A stretch of DNA of 64,000 nt. Source: Roseateles sp. SL47. Lineage in GTDB: Bacteria > Pseudomonadota > Gammaproteobacteria > Burkholderiales > Burkholderiaceae_C. Location: positions 3,720,001-3,784,000 of the forward strand of contig NZ_CP113068.1 of the NCBI RefSeq assembly GCF_026625885.1, given 5' to 3'. The translations under genes were made by a program, and so were the position numbers. Below, one piece after another: positions 1 through 8,087 of this stretch. Below the pieces are notes generated by a model. It had not been told where the DNA came from. It did no database searches and was given only the letters and a program-made list of their open reading frames with translations. Every line of letters begins with the position of its first letter. Positions within the stretch are counted from its first letter, which is position 1.

Positions 1-152
1 GCCAATGGCGTTGCTTCATGCGGATCTCCTTGTGTTCTGCGTGGAGCGCGATGGGGGGGCAGGGTGCGTGCCCGAGCCATCAAGCTTGTGTCGCGAGAAT
101 AGGAGTGCGCGATGTCTTCATCAAGAACACAATGAAGGACATCAAAAAGAAA

Positions 153-184
153 AAACCCCGGAAGACTTTCGTCTACCGGGGTTT
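153..184 (-). terminator. Rho-independent terminator of tRNA-Ser
   Basis: Read on the minus strand this is a GC-rich stem (ACCCCGG with CCGGGGT, extended by AGAC/GTCT) around a short GAAA-like loop, followed by a T-rich run (TTTTTTCTTTTT). It lies just downstream of the tRNA-Ser gene and is its natural terminator. Confidence 0.85.
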
Positions 185-195
185 GCTCAGGTGTG

Positions 196-286
196 TGGCG
201 GAGAGAGCGGGATTCGAACCCGCGGTGGGCTATTAACCCACACACGCTTTCCAGGCGTGCGACTTAAACCACTCATCCATCTCTCC
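196..286 (-). tRNA. tRNA-Ser(GGA)
   Basis: The reverse complement folds as a class II tRNA. The acceptor stem GGAGAGA pairs near the 3' end with TCTCTCC, and CCA is encoded at the 3' terminus (positions 198-196). The anticodon loop reads CTGGAAA, giving anticodon GGA, and the T arm contains GGTTCGAATCC. The length of 91 nt with CCA and the long variable arm (GTGTGGGTTAATAGCCCAC region) fit serine tRNA. A terminator hairpin follows directly. Confidence 0.96.
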
Positions 287-335
287 GAAGCCCGCCATCA
301 TAGCGCAGTTTTTGAGAGTGAAAAGAAAGTTCTCA

Positions 336-1262
336 TCACAAATTCTTTTTTCCGTTCTTGAACAGCGCCATCGCCGTGCCGATGAGGCCCGACACCTCGC
401 TCATGTTGCCCGGCACGATCATGGTGTTGTTCTTCTGGGCCAGTTGCGCGAAGGCCTCGACGGCCTTTTCGGCCACCTTCAACTGCACCGCATCTTCACC
501 GCCCGGTTGTTGAATGGCGGCGGCAATTTTTCGGATGGCGTCGGCGCTGGCGTCGGCCACTGCCGTGATGGCGGCGGCTTCACCCTGGGCCTTGTTGATT
601 TCGGCCTGCTTCTCGCCTTCGGAGCGGGCGATGGCAGCTTCCCGCTCACCGGTGGCGATGTTGATCTGCTCCTGGCGGCGGCCTTCGGAGGCGGCGATCA
701 GCGCACGCTTTTCACGCTCGGCCGTGATCTGGGCCTGCATCGAGCGCAGGATTTCGGCGGGCGGGGTCAGGTCCTTGATTTCATAACGCAGCACCTTCAC
801 GCCCCAGTTCAGCGCGGCCTCGTCCAGTGCCTGCACCACGGCGCTGTTGATGATGTCCCGCTCTTCGAAGGTACGGTCCAGTTCCATGCGGCCAATGACC
901 GAGCGCAGGGTGGTCTGCGCCAGCTGCGTGATGGCCACGATGTAGTTGCTGGAGCCATAACTGGCGCGCATGGCGTCAGTCACCTGGAAGTACAGAATGC
1001 CGTCCACCGTCAGCTGGGTGTTGTCCTTGGTGATGCAGATCTGGCTGGGGACATCCAGCGGAATTTCTTTCAGCGAATGCTTGTAGGCCAGCCGGTCCAC
1101 AAACGGCACCAGGATGTTGAGGCCGGGCGTGAGCGTGGCGTGGTAGCGCCCCAGGCGTTCCACCACCCAGGCGTTCTGCTGGGGGACGACCTTGACCGAG
1201 CGGATGATGAAGACCACCACCACAATCAGCAGAACCAGTGCAACGATTTCCATGAAACTCAA
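336..1262 (-). CDS. SPFH/Band 7 (paraslipin/QmcA-type) membrane protein
   Basis: This 308-residue protein has one N-terminal transmembrane helix (residues about 4-22, ALVLLIVVVVFIIRS). A Band 7/SPFH domain follows (VVPQQNAWVVERLGRY, then PFVDRLAYKHSL and the conserved D-PSQ-CITKDN segment). A long Ala/Glu-rich helical region (about 180-265) resembles the flotillin/paraslipin coiled coil. Family members assemble into ring-like membrane scaffolds and are usually paired with NfeD proteins. An NfeD gene lies 271 bp upstream on the same strand, which supports the call. Its length matches E. coli QmcA (about 305 residues). The exact physiological role, probably membrane-domain organisation or protease regulation, is inferred only from the family. 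Confidence 0.93.
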   Translation of the reverse strand: MSFMEIVALVLLIVVVVFIIRSVKVVPQQNAWVVERLGRYHATLTPGLNILVPFVDRLAYKHSLKEIPLDVPSQICITKDNTQLTVDGILYFQVTDAMRASYGSSNYIVAITQLAQTTLRSVIGRMELDRTFEERDIINSAVVQALDEAALNWGVKVLRYEIKDLTPPAEILRSMQAQITAEREKRALIAASEGRRQEQINIATGEREAAIARSEGEKQAEINKAQGEAAAITAVADASADAIRKIAAAIQQPGGEDAVQLKVAEKAVEAFAQLAQKNNTMIVPGNMSEVSGLIGTAMALFKNGKKNL

Positions 1263-1533
1263 ACTCCTCTAAAAAGTAGAGAGACCACAGGCACAACACA
1301 CAACACACAAGATCAAGATGCCAGGACCCAGCGCACGTGTTCACCGATGCCTGTGAGGCTGCGGGCTCGCGCGAGGCTGGCGCTGTAGCGCTGCAGGCCT
1401 GACCATGAGCCGGCGATGGCAGCCCCGCGACACACCGGTGGGCGCATGTCGCCCGCTGCGGTGTGGGCCTGGCGGCCTGCGCCAGGGGCCGTGCTGCGCG
1501 ACCTTCGGCGTGGGTCTGCCGTGGGTCTGGCGA

Positions 1534-1965
1534 TCAGGCGGCTTCCAGCATGAGGCAGGCCCCTTCCACCGCGCGGATGACATGACGCCCGGAATGCGGA
1601 GCGCCGTTGCCGATAAAGCGGGCCTGCCAGGCCGCGCCGCGATACTTCACCTCGGCCGTGCCGTCCGCCCGCCAGTGATGGACATCCAGGCTCTGGCCCA
1701 CATCCATATTCACATTCGGATTGGCCGTGGCCGGAATACGCGGGTGGCGGACCTGGCGCCGGTGCCACCAGGTGACCGCGCCGCCACCCACCACGGCGGC
1801 CAGCACCATCTGCAGGCTGAAATCCAGGCCGACATGTGCCGCCAGCGCCGCTGCGGCTGCGCCCAGGGCGAGCATCAGCAGATAAAACGTGGTGCCGCTG
1901 GCGAGTTCCGCCGCGATCAAGCCGCCGCACACCACCCACCACCAGGTGGACAGGCTCCAGTCCAT
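1534..1965 (-). CDS. NfeD family membrane protein
   Basis: This is a short (about 143 aa) NfeD-like protein. Two or three hydrophobic segments (TWWWVVCGGLIAAELAS, FYLLMLALGAAAAALAAHV, LQMVLAAVVGGGAV) are followed by a soluble OB-fold-like tail (NVNMDVGQSLDVHHW...AEVKYRGAAWQARF). I set the start at MDWSLSTW because GGAGG sits 5 nt upstream of that ATG on the minus strand. An ATG seven codons earlier lacks such a site. NfeD proteins bind SPFH partners, and here the gene precedes the SPFH gene in the same direction, so a two-gene operon is likely. Confidence 0.9.
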   Translation of the reverse strand: MDWSLSTWWWVVCGGLIAAELASGTTFYLLMLALGAAAAALAAHVGLDFSLQMVLAAVVGGGAVTWWHRRQVRHPRIPATANPNVNMDVGQSLDVHHWRADGTAEVKYRGAAWQARFIGNGAPHSGRHVIRAVEGACLMLEAA

Positions 1966-2209
1966 GTCAGCCTCCGGATGTTTCAAGCATCCCTGTTGTA
2001 TTGATGAAAGAAAGTGTACGCCTCGGGCCGCGCCGAACGGGGCTTCTTCCTATCCTCCCTTGGGGTGATGGGCTGGGGGTGTTGAACGTCCTGTTTGTGC
2101 GACGTTCACGGCATAGTTTCGGCTTAAAGACCACCGGACACTTGCGTGACCTGGGGTTGGCCCTACACTTCGCGCCTTTCCTGTTTGACCCCGCTTCGCC
2201 GGAGGCCCC

Positions 2210-4474
2210 ATGACGCCGCGTTTCCGCTTCCCCATCGTCATCATTGACGAGGACTACCGCTCCGAGAACACCTCGGGTCTGGGCATCCGCGCCCTGGCCG
2301 ACGCCATCCAGAAGGAAGGCTTCGAAGTGCTGGGCGTCACCAGCTATGGCGACCTGAGTCAGTTCGCCCAGCAACAGAGCCGGGCCAGCGCCTTCATCCT
2401 GTCGATCGACGACGAAGAATTCAGTTCCGGGCCCGAGCTGGACCCGGCCGTGCTGAACCTGCGCAAGTTCATTCAGGAGATCCGCTTCAAGAATGCGGAC
2501 ATCCCGATCTATGTGTATGGAGAAACCCGCACCTCCCAGCATTTGCCGAACGACGTGCTGCGTGAGTTGCATGGCTTCATCCATATGTTCGAGGACACCC
2601 CGGAATTTGTGGCCCGCCACATCATCCGTGAAGCCAAGAGCTACCTGGACGGGCTGGCGCCTCCCTTCTTCAAGGCGCTGATGGACTATGCGCAGGACGG
2701 GTCCTACTCCTGGCATTGCCCGGGGCATTCCGGTGGCGTGGCCTTCCTGAAGAGCCCGGTGGGCCAGATGTTCCACCAGTTCTTTGGCGAGAACATGCTG
2801 CGCGCCGACGTCTGCAATGCCGTGGAAGAACTGGGCCAGTTGCTGGACCACACCGGCCCGGTGGCCGAGAGCGAGAAGAATGCCGCCCGCATCTTCAATG
2901 CGGACCATTGCTTCTTTGTCACCAACGGCACGTCCACCTCCAACAAGATGGTCTGGCACCACACGGTGGCGCCCGGGGATGTGGTGGTGGTGGATCGCAA
3001 CTGCCACAAGAGCATCCTGCACAGCATCATCATGACCGGCGCGGTGCCGGTCTTCATGACGCCCACGCGCAACCACTACGGCATCATCGGCCCGATTCCG
3101 GAGCAGGAATTCGAGCCGGAGACCATCCGCAAGAAGATTGCCCGCAATCCGCTGCTGGCCGGGGTGGATCCGAAGACGGTGAAGCCGCGCATCATGACGC
3201 TGACGCAGAGCACCTATGACGGCGTGCTCTACAACACCGAAACCATCAAGAGCAAGCTGGACGGCTGGATCGACACGCTGCACTTCGACGAAGCCTGGCT
3301 GCCGCATGCCGCGTTCCACAGCTTCTATGGCTCCTACCATGCCATGGGCAAGCACCGCGCGCGGCCCAAGACGGCCATGGTGTATGCCACCCAGTCCACC
3401 CACAAGCTGCTGGCCGGGATTTCGCAGGCGTCTCAGGTGCTGGTGCAGGATTCACAGAATGTGAAGCTGGATCGGCATCTGTTCAATGAAGCCTACCTGA
3501 TGCACACGTCCACCAGCCCGCAATACTCGATCATCGCGAGCTGCGACGTGGCCGCCGCCATGATGGAGCCTCCCGGCGGTACGGCGCTGGTGGAAGAGTC
3601 CATCTCCGAAGCGCTGGACTTCCGCCGCGCCATGCGCAAGGTGGAGAAGGACTACGGCAAGGACTGGTGGTTCAAGGTCTGGGGCCCCGAAAAGCTCGCC
3701 GGGGAGGGCGTTGGCAAGCCCGCTGACTGGATGTTGAAGACCAACGAGAAGTGGCACGGTTTCGGCCCGATCGAAGACGGCTTCAACATGCTGGACCCGA
3801 TCAAGTCCACCATCATCACGCCTGGGCTGGACATGAGCGGCAAGTTTGCCAAGACCGGCATCCCGGCCAGCATCGTGACCAAGTTCCTGGCCGAGCATGG
3901 GGTGGTGGTGGAGAAGACGGGGCTGTACTCGTTCTTCATCATGTTCACCATCGGCATCACCAAGGGACGCTGGAACACGTTGCTGACGGCGCTGCAGCAG
4001 TTCAAGGACGACTACGACCGCAATGCGCCGATCTGGCGCATCCTGCCGGAATTCGTGGCGGCTTTCCCGCGTTATGAACGCATGGGGCTGCGCGACCTCT
4101 GCCAGAGCATCCATGAGGCGTATGCATCCGGGGATATCGCCCGCCTGACGACCGAGGTGTATTTGTCGGACCTGGAGCCGGCCATGAAGCCCAGCGATGC
4201 GTATGCGCATATCGCCCATCGCAAGACGGAGCGGGTGGAGATCGACCATCTGGAGGGCCGCGTGACCACCGCGCTGCTGACGCCATACCCCCCGGGCATC
4301 CCGCTGCTGATCCCGGGCGAGCGCTTCAACCGCAAGATCGTCGAGTATCTGAAGTTCACCCGTGACTTCAACGCCAAGTTCCCAGGCTTTGCCACCGATG
4401 TGCATGGTCTGGTGGCAGAGAAGGGCGAGGACGGTCGTTCGCGCTATTACGTGGATTGCGTGGTGGGCGGCTGA
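2210..4474 (+). CDS. Orn/Lys/Arg decarboxylase, PLP fold-type I (acid-inducible type)
   Basis: This 754-residue enzyme has the large inducible-decarboxylase architecture. An N-terminal response-regulator-like wing domain (FPIVIIDEDYRSEN..., residues about 1-135) precedes the PLP aminotransferase-fold core. The core carries the Schiff-base lysine in TQSTHKLLAG (Lys399), and a C-terminal domain ends the protein. Other core signatures are SWHCPGHSGG near the start and NGTSTSNK for cofactor phosphate binding. Family enzymes decarboxylate lysine, ornithine or arginine to the polyamine or diamine. Substrate specificity cannot be read from sequence alone. The start has GGAGG four bases upstream. It appears monocistronic and ends before a terminator shared with fabI. 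Confidence 0.93.
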   Translation: MTPRFRFPIVIIDEDYRSENTSGLGIRALADAIQKEGFEVLGVTSYGDLSQFAQQQSRASAFILSIDDEEFSSGPELDPAVLNLRKFIQEIRFKNADIPIYVYGETRTSQHLPNDVLRELHGFIHMFEDTPEFVARHIIREAKSYLDGLAPPFFKALMDYAQDGSYSWHCPGHSGGVAFLKSPVGQMFHQFFGENMLRADVCNAVEELGQLLDHTGPVAESEKNAARIFNADHCFFVTNGTSTSNKMVWHHTVAPGDVVVVDRNCHKSILHSIIMTGAVPVFMTPTRNHYGIIGPIPEQEFEPETIRKKIARNPLLAGVDPKTVKPRIMTLTQSTYDGVLYNTETIKSKLDGWIDTLHFDEAWLPHAAFHSFYGSYHAMGKHRARPKTAMVYATQSTHKLLAGISQASQVLVQDSQNVKLDRHLFNEAYLMHTSTSPQYSIIASCDVAAAMMEPPGGTALVEESISEALDFRRAMRKVEKDYGKDWWFKVWGPEKLAGEGVGKPADWMLKTNEKWHGFGPIEDGFNMLDPIKSTIITPGLDMSGKFAKTGIPASIVTKFLAEHGVVVEKTGLYSFFIMFTIGITKGRWNTLLTALQQFKDDYDRNAPIWRILPEFVAAFPRYERMGLRDLCQSIHEAYASGDIARLTTEVYLSDLEPAMKPSDAYAHIAHRKTERVEIDHLEGRVTTALLTPYPPGIPLLIPGERFNRKIVEYLKFTRDFNAKFPGFATDVHGLVAEKGEDGRSRYYVDCVVGG

Positions 4475-4644
4475 ATCAGAGCGGTGCAGCGGTTCTGAAA
4501 CGGTTCTGAAGCCTGAAGCCGGATCCAGACGTGGAGCGGGGAAGGGCAGGGAAGAGGCCAGGAAGGGGGCGATGCGGCGCCCCTGTCTGACGCCGGTTCA
4601 GCGGTTGACGGCTGGTGTACGACGTTCTTTTACCCCTCCAGATA

Positions 4645-4676
4645 AAAAAATGGCCTCCAACAAGGAGGCCATTTTT
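4645..4676. terminator. Bidirectional Rho-independent terminator
   Basis: A perfect stem AAAATGGCCTCC / GGAGGCCATTTT with an AACAA loop is flanked by A-runs on one side and T-runs on the other. It can terminate the decarboxylase from the left and fabI from the right; the two genes converge here. Confidence 0.93.
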
Positions 4677-4691
4677 CTTGGTGGGTTCGGA

Positions 4692-5474
4692 TTATTCGGT
4701 GCCAGCCAACGCGCTGTGGCTGAAACCGCCGTCTACATAAATGATTTCCGAGCTGATGCCGGCCGACAGGTCGGACATCAGGAATGCGGCGGTATTGCCC
4801 ACATCCTCGATGGTGACGTTGCGACGGATGGCGGTGGTGGCTGCGAACTGGTTCAGCAGCTTGCCAAAGTCCTTGATGCCGGAGGCGGCCAGGGTTTTGA
4901 TGGGGCCAGCGGAGATGCCGTTGACCCGGATGTTCTTCGCCCCCAGGTTGTAGGCCAGATACCGTACGCTGGCTTCCAGCGAGGCCTTGGCCAGGCCCAT
5001 GGTGTTGTAGTTGGGCACATAACGCTCGGCGCCCAGATACGAGAGGGTCAGCAGGGCTGAACCGGGGCGCAGGCGGGCGTGGGCTGCCTTGGCCATGGCC
5101 GGGAAACTGTAGGCGGAAATGTCGTGCGCAATGCGGAAGTTCTCGCGCGACAGGCCGTCCAGGAAGTCCCCGGCAATGGCCTCACGCGGCGCGAAGCCGA
5201 TGGAATGCACAAAACCGTCAAACTCCGGCCAGTGTTCACCGAGTTGGGCGAACATGCGCTCGATCTGGGCGTCGTCGCCCACGTCGCAGTCAAACACCAG
5301 CGAGGAGCCAAATTCAGCGGCAAACTCGGTGATGCGGTCCTTGAAGCGCTCACCTACGTAGCTGAAAGCCAGCTCAGCGCCTTCGCGATGGCAGGCCTTG
5401 GCGATGCCATAGGCGATGGAACGGTTGGACAGCACGCCCGTGATCAGCAGTCGCTTTCCAGCGAGAAATCCCAT
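4692..5474 (-). CDS. fabI: Enoyl-ACP reductase (NADH), FabI
   Basis: This 260-residue short-chain reductase catalyses the last step of the fatty-acid elongation cycle (enoyl-ACP to acyl-ACP). It has the FabI-specific nucleotide motif [17 protein letters not shown] at residues 11-27. The catalytic residues Tyr146, Tyr156 and Lys163 fall at the same positions as in the E. coli enzyme ([22 protein letters not shown]). The length is typical. It is transcribed toward the decarboxylase and shares the terminator at its 3' end. It is the classical triclosan target family; no resistance-type substitution was assessed. Confidence 0.97.
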   Translation of the reverse strand: MGFLAGKRLLITGVLSNRSIAYGIAKACHREGAELAFSYVGERFKDRITEFAAEFGSSLVFDCDVGDDAQIERMFAQLGEHWPEFDGFVHSIGFAPREAIAGDFLDGLSRENFRIAHDISAYSFPAMAKAAHARLRPGSALLTLSYLGAERYVPNYNTMGLAKASLEASVRYLAYNLGAKNIRVNGISAGPIKTLAASGIKDFGKLLNQFAATTAIRRNVTIEDVGNTAAFLMSDLSAGISSEIIYVDGGFSHSALAGTE

Positions 5475-5851
5475 GTCTGCTCCTGGTATTCATGGATTCG
5501 AGAGAGGCCAGGATTCTCGCATGCAAGCACACCGGATGCTGCTGCGCCTTGTCGGCATAGTGTTTGCATAGTACACTTGCGGCTTCACTGATTGCAGTGA
5601 GCGCGTTGTGAACGCGGAGGTGTGTGCCCGGTGGTGTATCCGGTGTAGCCAAGATGCATGCTAGGTGCACCCCAGATTCACGCGAAATTGCACTAAACGG
5701 ACGCGAAAGCGTATGGAGTGGGCGGATTCATCCAGCCCATTTTTTTTGCTTGTCCGTTGTTGGTGTGAGAAGGTGGTCGCTGGAAGTGAGCCGCTAAGGT
5801 GGTGCTCCCCGAGTCGTCTCACAAGATCTTTACAAGGTAGATAAGTCGTTG
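5475..5851. other. Intergenic region between fabI and the rimP operon
   Basis: This 377-bp non-coding stretch lies between divergent genes and must hold both promoters. I cannot assign -35/-10 boxes with confidence. A terminator-like hairpin sits at 5719-5747 on the + strand, so an attenuated leader or a small RNA is possible. No open frame here looks like a real gene. Confidence 0.5.
5719..5747 (+). terminator. Terminator-like hairpin in the rimP leader
   Basis: TGGGCGGA / TCC-A-GCCCA forms an eight-pair stem with one bulged A and a TTCA loop, followed by eight T residues (5740-5747). It lies about 105 bp upstream of rimP in the sense direction. It could be an attenuator of the rimP-nusA-infB leader or the end of a short transcript starting in the fabI-rimP gap. 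Confidence 0.6.
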
Positions 5852-6559
5852 ATGAGTTTGAGCTGGCAAGCCGTTGTTGAAAAAACCGTGACCGGGCTGG
5901 GTTACGAGGTGGTGGGCTGCGAACGCAGCGCCGGAGGCTTGCTACGCGTCTACATCGACAAACCCCTTGTTCAGCAAGCTGCCGAAGACGGCACGGTGAC
6001 CTGGCAGGAGCCGGAAACGGCCGTGAATGTGGAAGACTGCGAACGCGTGACGCGCCAGCTCCGCTACGTGCTGGAAGTGGAAGAGTGCGATTACCAGCGG
6101 CTGGAAGTGTCCACCCCTGGCATGGATCGCCCGCTGAATCACCCGATCGATTACGCCCGTTTCCACGGCATGGAAGTGGAAATCACCTTGCGTGAAGCCT
6201 TCCAGGGCCGCAAGAAATACCGCGGTGTGCTGGCCACGCCCGATGACGCCGCCCCTGATTTCGCTGCACCCGCCTCGGACTGGCGCGTGATCTTCAGCGA
6301 CGGCAAGCAGGAGCAGGCGCTCGACTTCAGCCTGGACGAGGTGCGCTCGGCCAAGCTGGTCCCACAGATCAGTTTCAAGGGTCGTCCGGCGGCAGCGCCT
6401 GGCGGCAAAACCCCGGCGGGCGCAGGCCCTTCGGCGGGCAAGTTGGAAAAGACGGGTTTGGCGCCCCAGGCTTCGAAGGCTGCGAAAGCATCGAAGAAGA
6501 AGAGCAATGCCAAGACCCGGCAAACGGATGACAAGGTTGACGGAGGTCTCGATCAATGA
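5852..6559 (+). CDS. rimP: Ribosome maturation factor RimP
   Basis: RimP helps assemble the 30S subunit. The N-terminal domain runs from [18 protein letters not shown] to about residue 90, and the family signature [11 protein letters not shown] lies near residues 90-100. The Sm-like C-terminal domain follows (YRGVLATP...WRVIF). The protein is about 235 aa, longer than the usual 150-200. The extra length is a Lys/Ala/Gly-rich tail after about residue 170 ([14 protein letters not shown]), probably disordered. The ATG at 5852 directly follows a TTG, and I prefer the ATG. Its stop overlaps the nusA start as ATGA, indicating translational coupling. Confidence 0.95.
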   Translation: MSLSWQAVVEKTVTGLGYEVVGCERSAGGLLRVYIDKPLVQQAAEDGTVTWQEPETAVNVEDCERVTRQLRYVLEVEECDYQRLEVSTPGMDRPLNHPIDYARFHGMEVEITLREAFQGRKKYRGVLATPDDAAPDFAAPASDWRVIFSDGKQEQALDFSLDEVRSAKLVPQISFKGRPAAAPGGKTPAGAGPSAGKLEKTGLAPQASKAAKASKKKSNAKTRQTDDKVDGGLDQ

Positions 6560-8034
6560 ACCGCGAACTGTTGATGCTGGTGGACGCCATTTCGCGCGAG
6601 AAGAGCGTGGAGCGCGACGTGGTGTTTGGTGCCGTGGAAGCGGCACTGGCTTCGGCCACCAAGAAGTTGTATGGCGGCGAGGTCGACATCCGTGTGGCCA
6701 TTGACCGCGACACCGGCGAGTACGAGACCTTCCGCCGCTGGCATGTGGTGCCCAACGAGGCCGGCCTGCAGAACGCCGATGCCGAGATCCTGCTGTTTGA
6801 AGCGCAGGAGCAGATTGCCGACATCGAGGTGGACGACCACATCGAAGAAGGCGTGGAATCCGTGCCCATCGGCCGGATCGGTGCCCAGGCCGCCAAGCAG
6901 GTGATCCTGCAGAAGATCCGCGACGCCGAGCGCGAGCAACTGCTGAACGACTTCATGTCGCGCGGCGAAAAGATCTTCGTGGGTACGGTCAAGCGCCTGG
7001 ACAAGGGCGACATCATTGCCGAGTCCGGCCGGGTGGAAGGCCGCCTTAAGCGCGGCGAAATGATCCCCAAGGAAAACCTGCGCACCGGTGACCGCGTTCG
7101 CGCCGTCATCCTGGGCGTGGACCCCACCCAGCGGGGCCCGCAGATCATGCTCTCGCGCTCGGCGCCGGAGTTCATGAAAGAGCTGTTCGCCCAGGAAGTT
7201 CCTGAGATTGAACAGGGCCTGCTGGAGATCAAGAGCTGCGCCCGCGATGCCGGCAGCCGCGCCAAGATCGCCGTGGTCTCGCATGACAAGCGTGTGGACC
7301 CGATCGGCACCTGCGTCGGCGTGCGTGGCTCGCGTGTCAACGGCGTGACCAACGAACTCGCCGGCGAACGCGTGGACATCGTGCTGTGGTCGGAAGATCC
7401 CGCCCAGTTCGTGATCGGTGCGCTTGCTCCGGCCAACGTGCAGTCCATCGTGGTGGACGAAGAGCGTCATGCGATGGACGTGGTGGTGGACGAGGAAAAC
7501 CTCGCCATCGCCATCGGCCGTGGCGGCCAGAACGTGCGTCTGGCGTCCGAGCTGACCGGCTGGAAGATCAACATCATGACGGCCGAGGAATCGGCCGCCA
7601 AGCAGGCTGAGGAATCCGAATCGGTCCGTCGCCTGTTTGTGGAAAAGCTGGATGTGGACGAAGAGGTCGCCGACATCCTGATCGCTGAGGGCTTTGCCAG
7701 CCTCGAAGAAGTCGCTTATGTCCCCATGCAGGAAATGCTGGAGATCGAAGCCTTCGACGAGGACACCGTCAACGAGCTGCGCACCCGCGCCAAGGATGCT
7801 CTGCTGACGATGGAGATCGCCCGTGAAGAGAAGGTCGAGGAAGTGTCTCAAGACCTGCGCGACCTCGAAGGCATCACCCCTGAGCTGCTGGCGAAACTGG
7901 CCTCTGGTGACATCCACACCCGCGACGACCTGGCCGATCTGGCTGTGGACGAGCTGGTTGAAATTTCCTCCCTCGACGAGGCAGCGGCACGCGCTTTGAT
8001 CATGAAGGCGCGCGAGCACTGGTTCAGCGCATAA
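6556..8034 (+). CDS. nusA: Transcription termination/antitermination factor NusA
   Basis: NusA (492 aa, close to the 495 of E. coli) binds RNA polymerase and nascent RNA. Visible parts are the N-terminal RNAP-binding domain ([31 protein letters not shown]), the S1 domain (about 135-200), two KH domains ([22 protein letters not shown] and the [18 protein letters not shown] region), and two acidic C-terminal helix-hairpin repeats ([24 protein letters not shown] and [18 protein letters not shown]). It overlaps rimP by four bases and precedes infB by 53 bp, the standard operon order. Confidence 0.98.
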   Translation: MNRELLMLVDAISREKSVERDVVFGAVEAALASATKKLYGGEVDIRVAIDRDTGEYETFRRWHVVPNEAGLQNADAEILLFEAQEQIADIEVDDHIEEGVESVPIGRIGAQAAKQVILQKIRDAEREQLLNDFMSRGEKIFVGTVKRLDKGDIIAESGRVEGRLKRGEMIPKENLRTGDRVRAVILGVDPTQRGPQIMLSRSAPEFMKELFAQEVPEIEQGLLEIKSCARDAGSRAKIAVVSHDKRVDPIGTCVGVRGSRVNGVTNELAGERVDIVLWSEDPAQFVIGALAPANVQSIVVDEERHAMDVVVDEENLAIAIGRGGQNVRLASELTGWKINIMTAEESAAKQAEESESVRRLFVEKLDVDEEVADILIAEGFASLEEVAYVPMQEMLEIEAFDEDTVNELRTRAKDALLTMEIAREEKVEEVSQDLRDLEGITPELLAKLASGDIHTRDDLADLAVDELVEISSLDEAAARALIMKAREHWFSA

Positions 8035-8087
8035 CACCCTGCGCCGCACCAGACCGCTCCGCCCACACAAGATTTAAGGATTCAACA

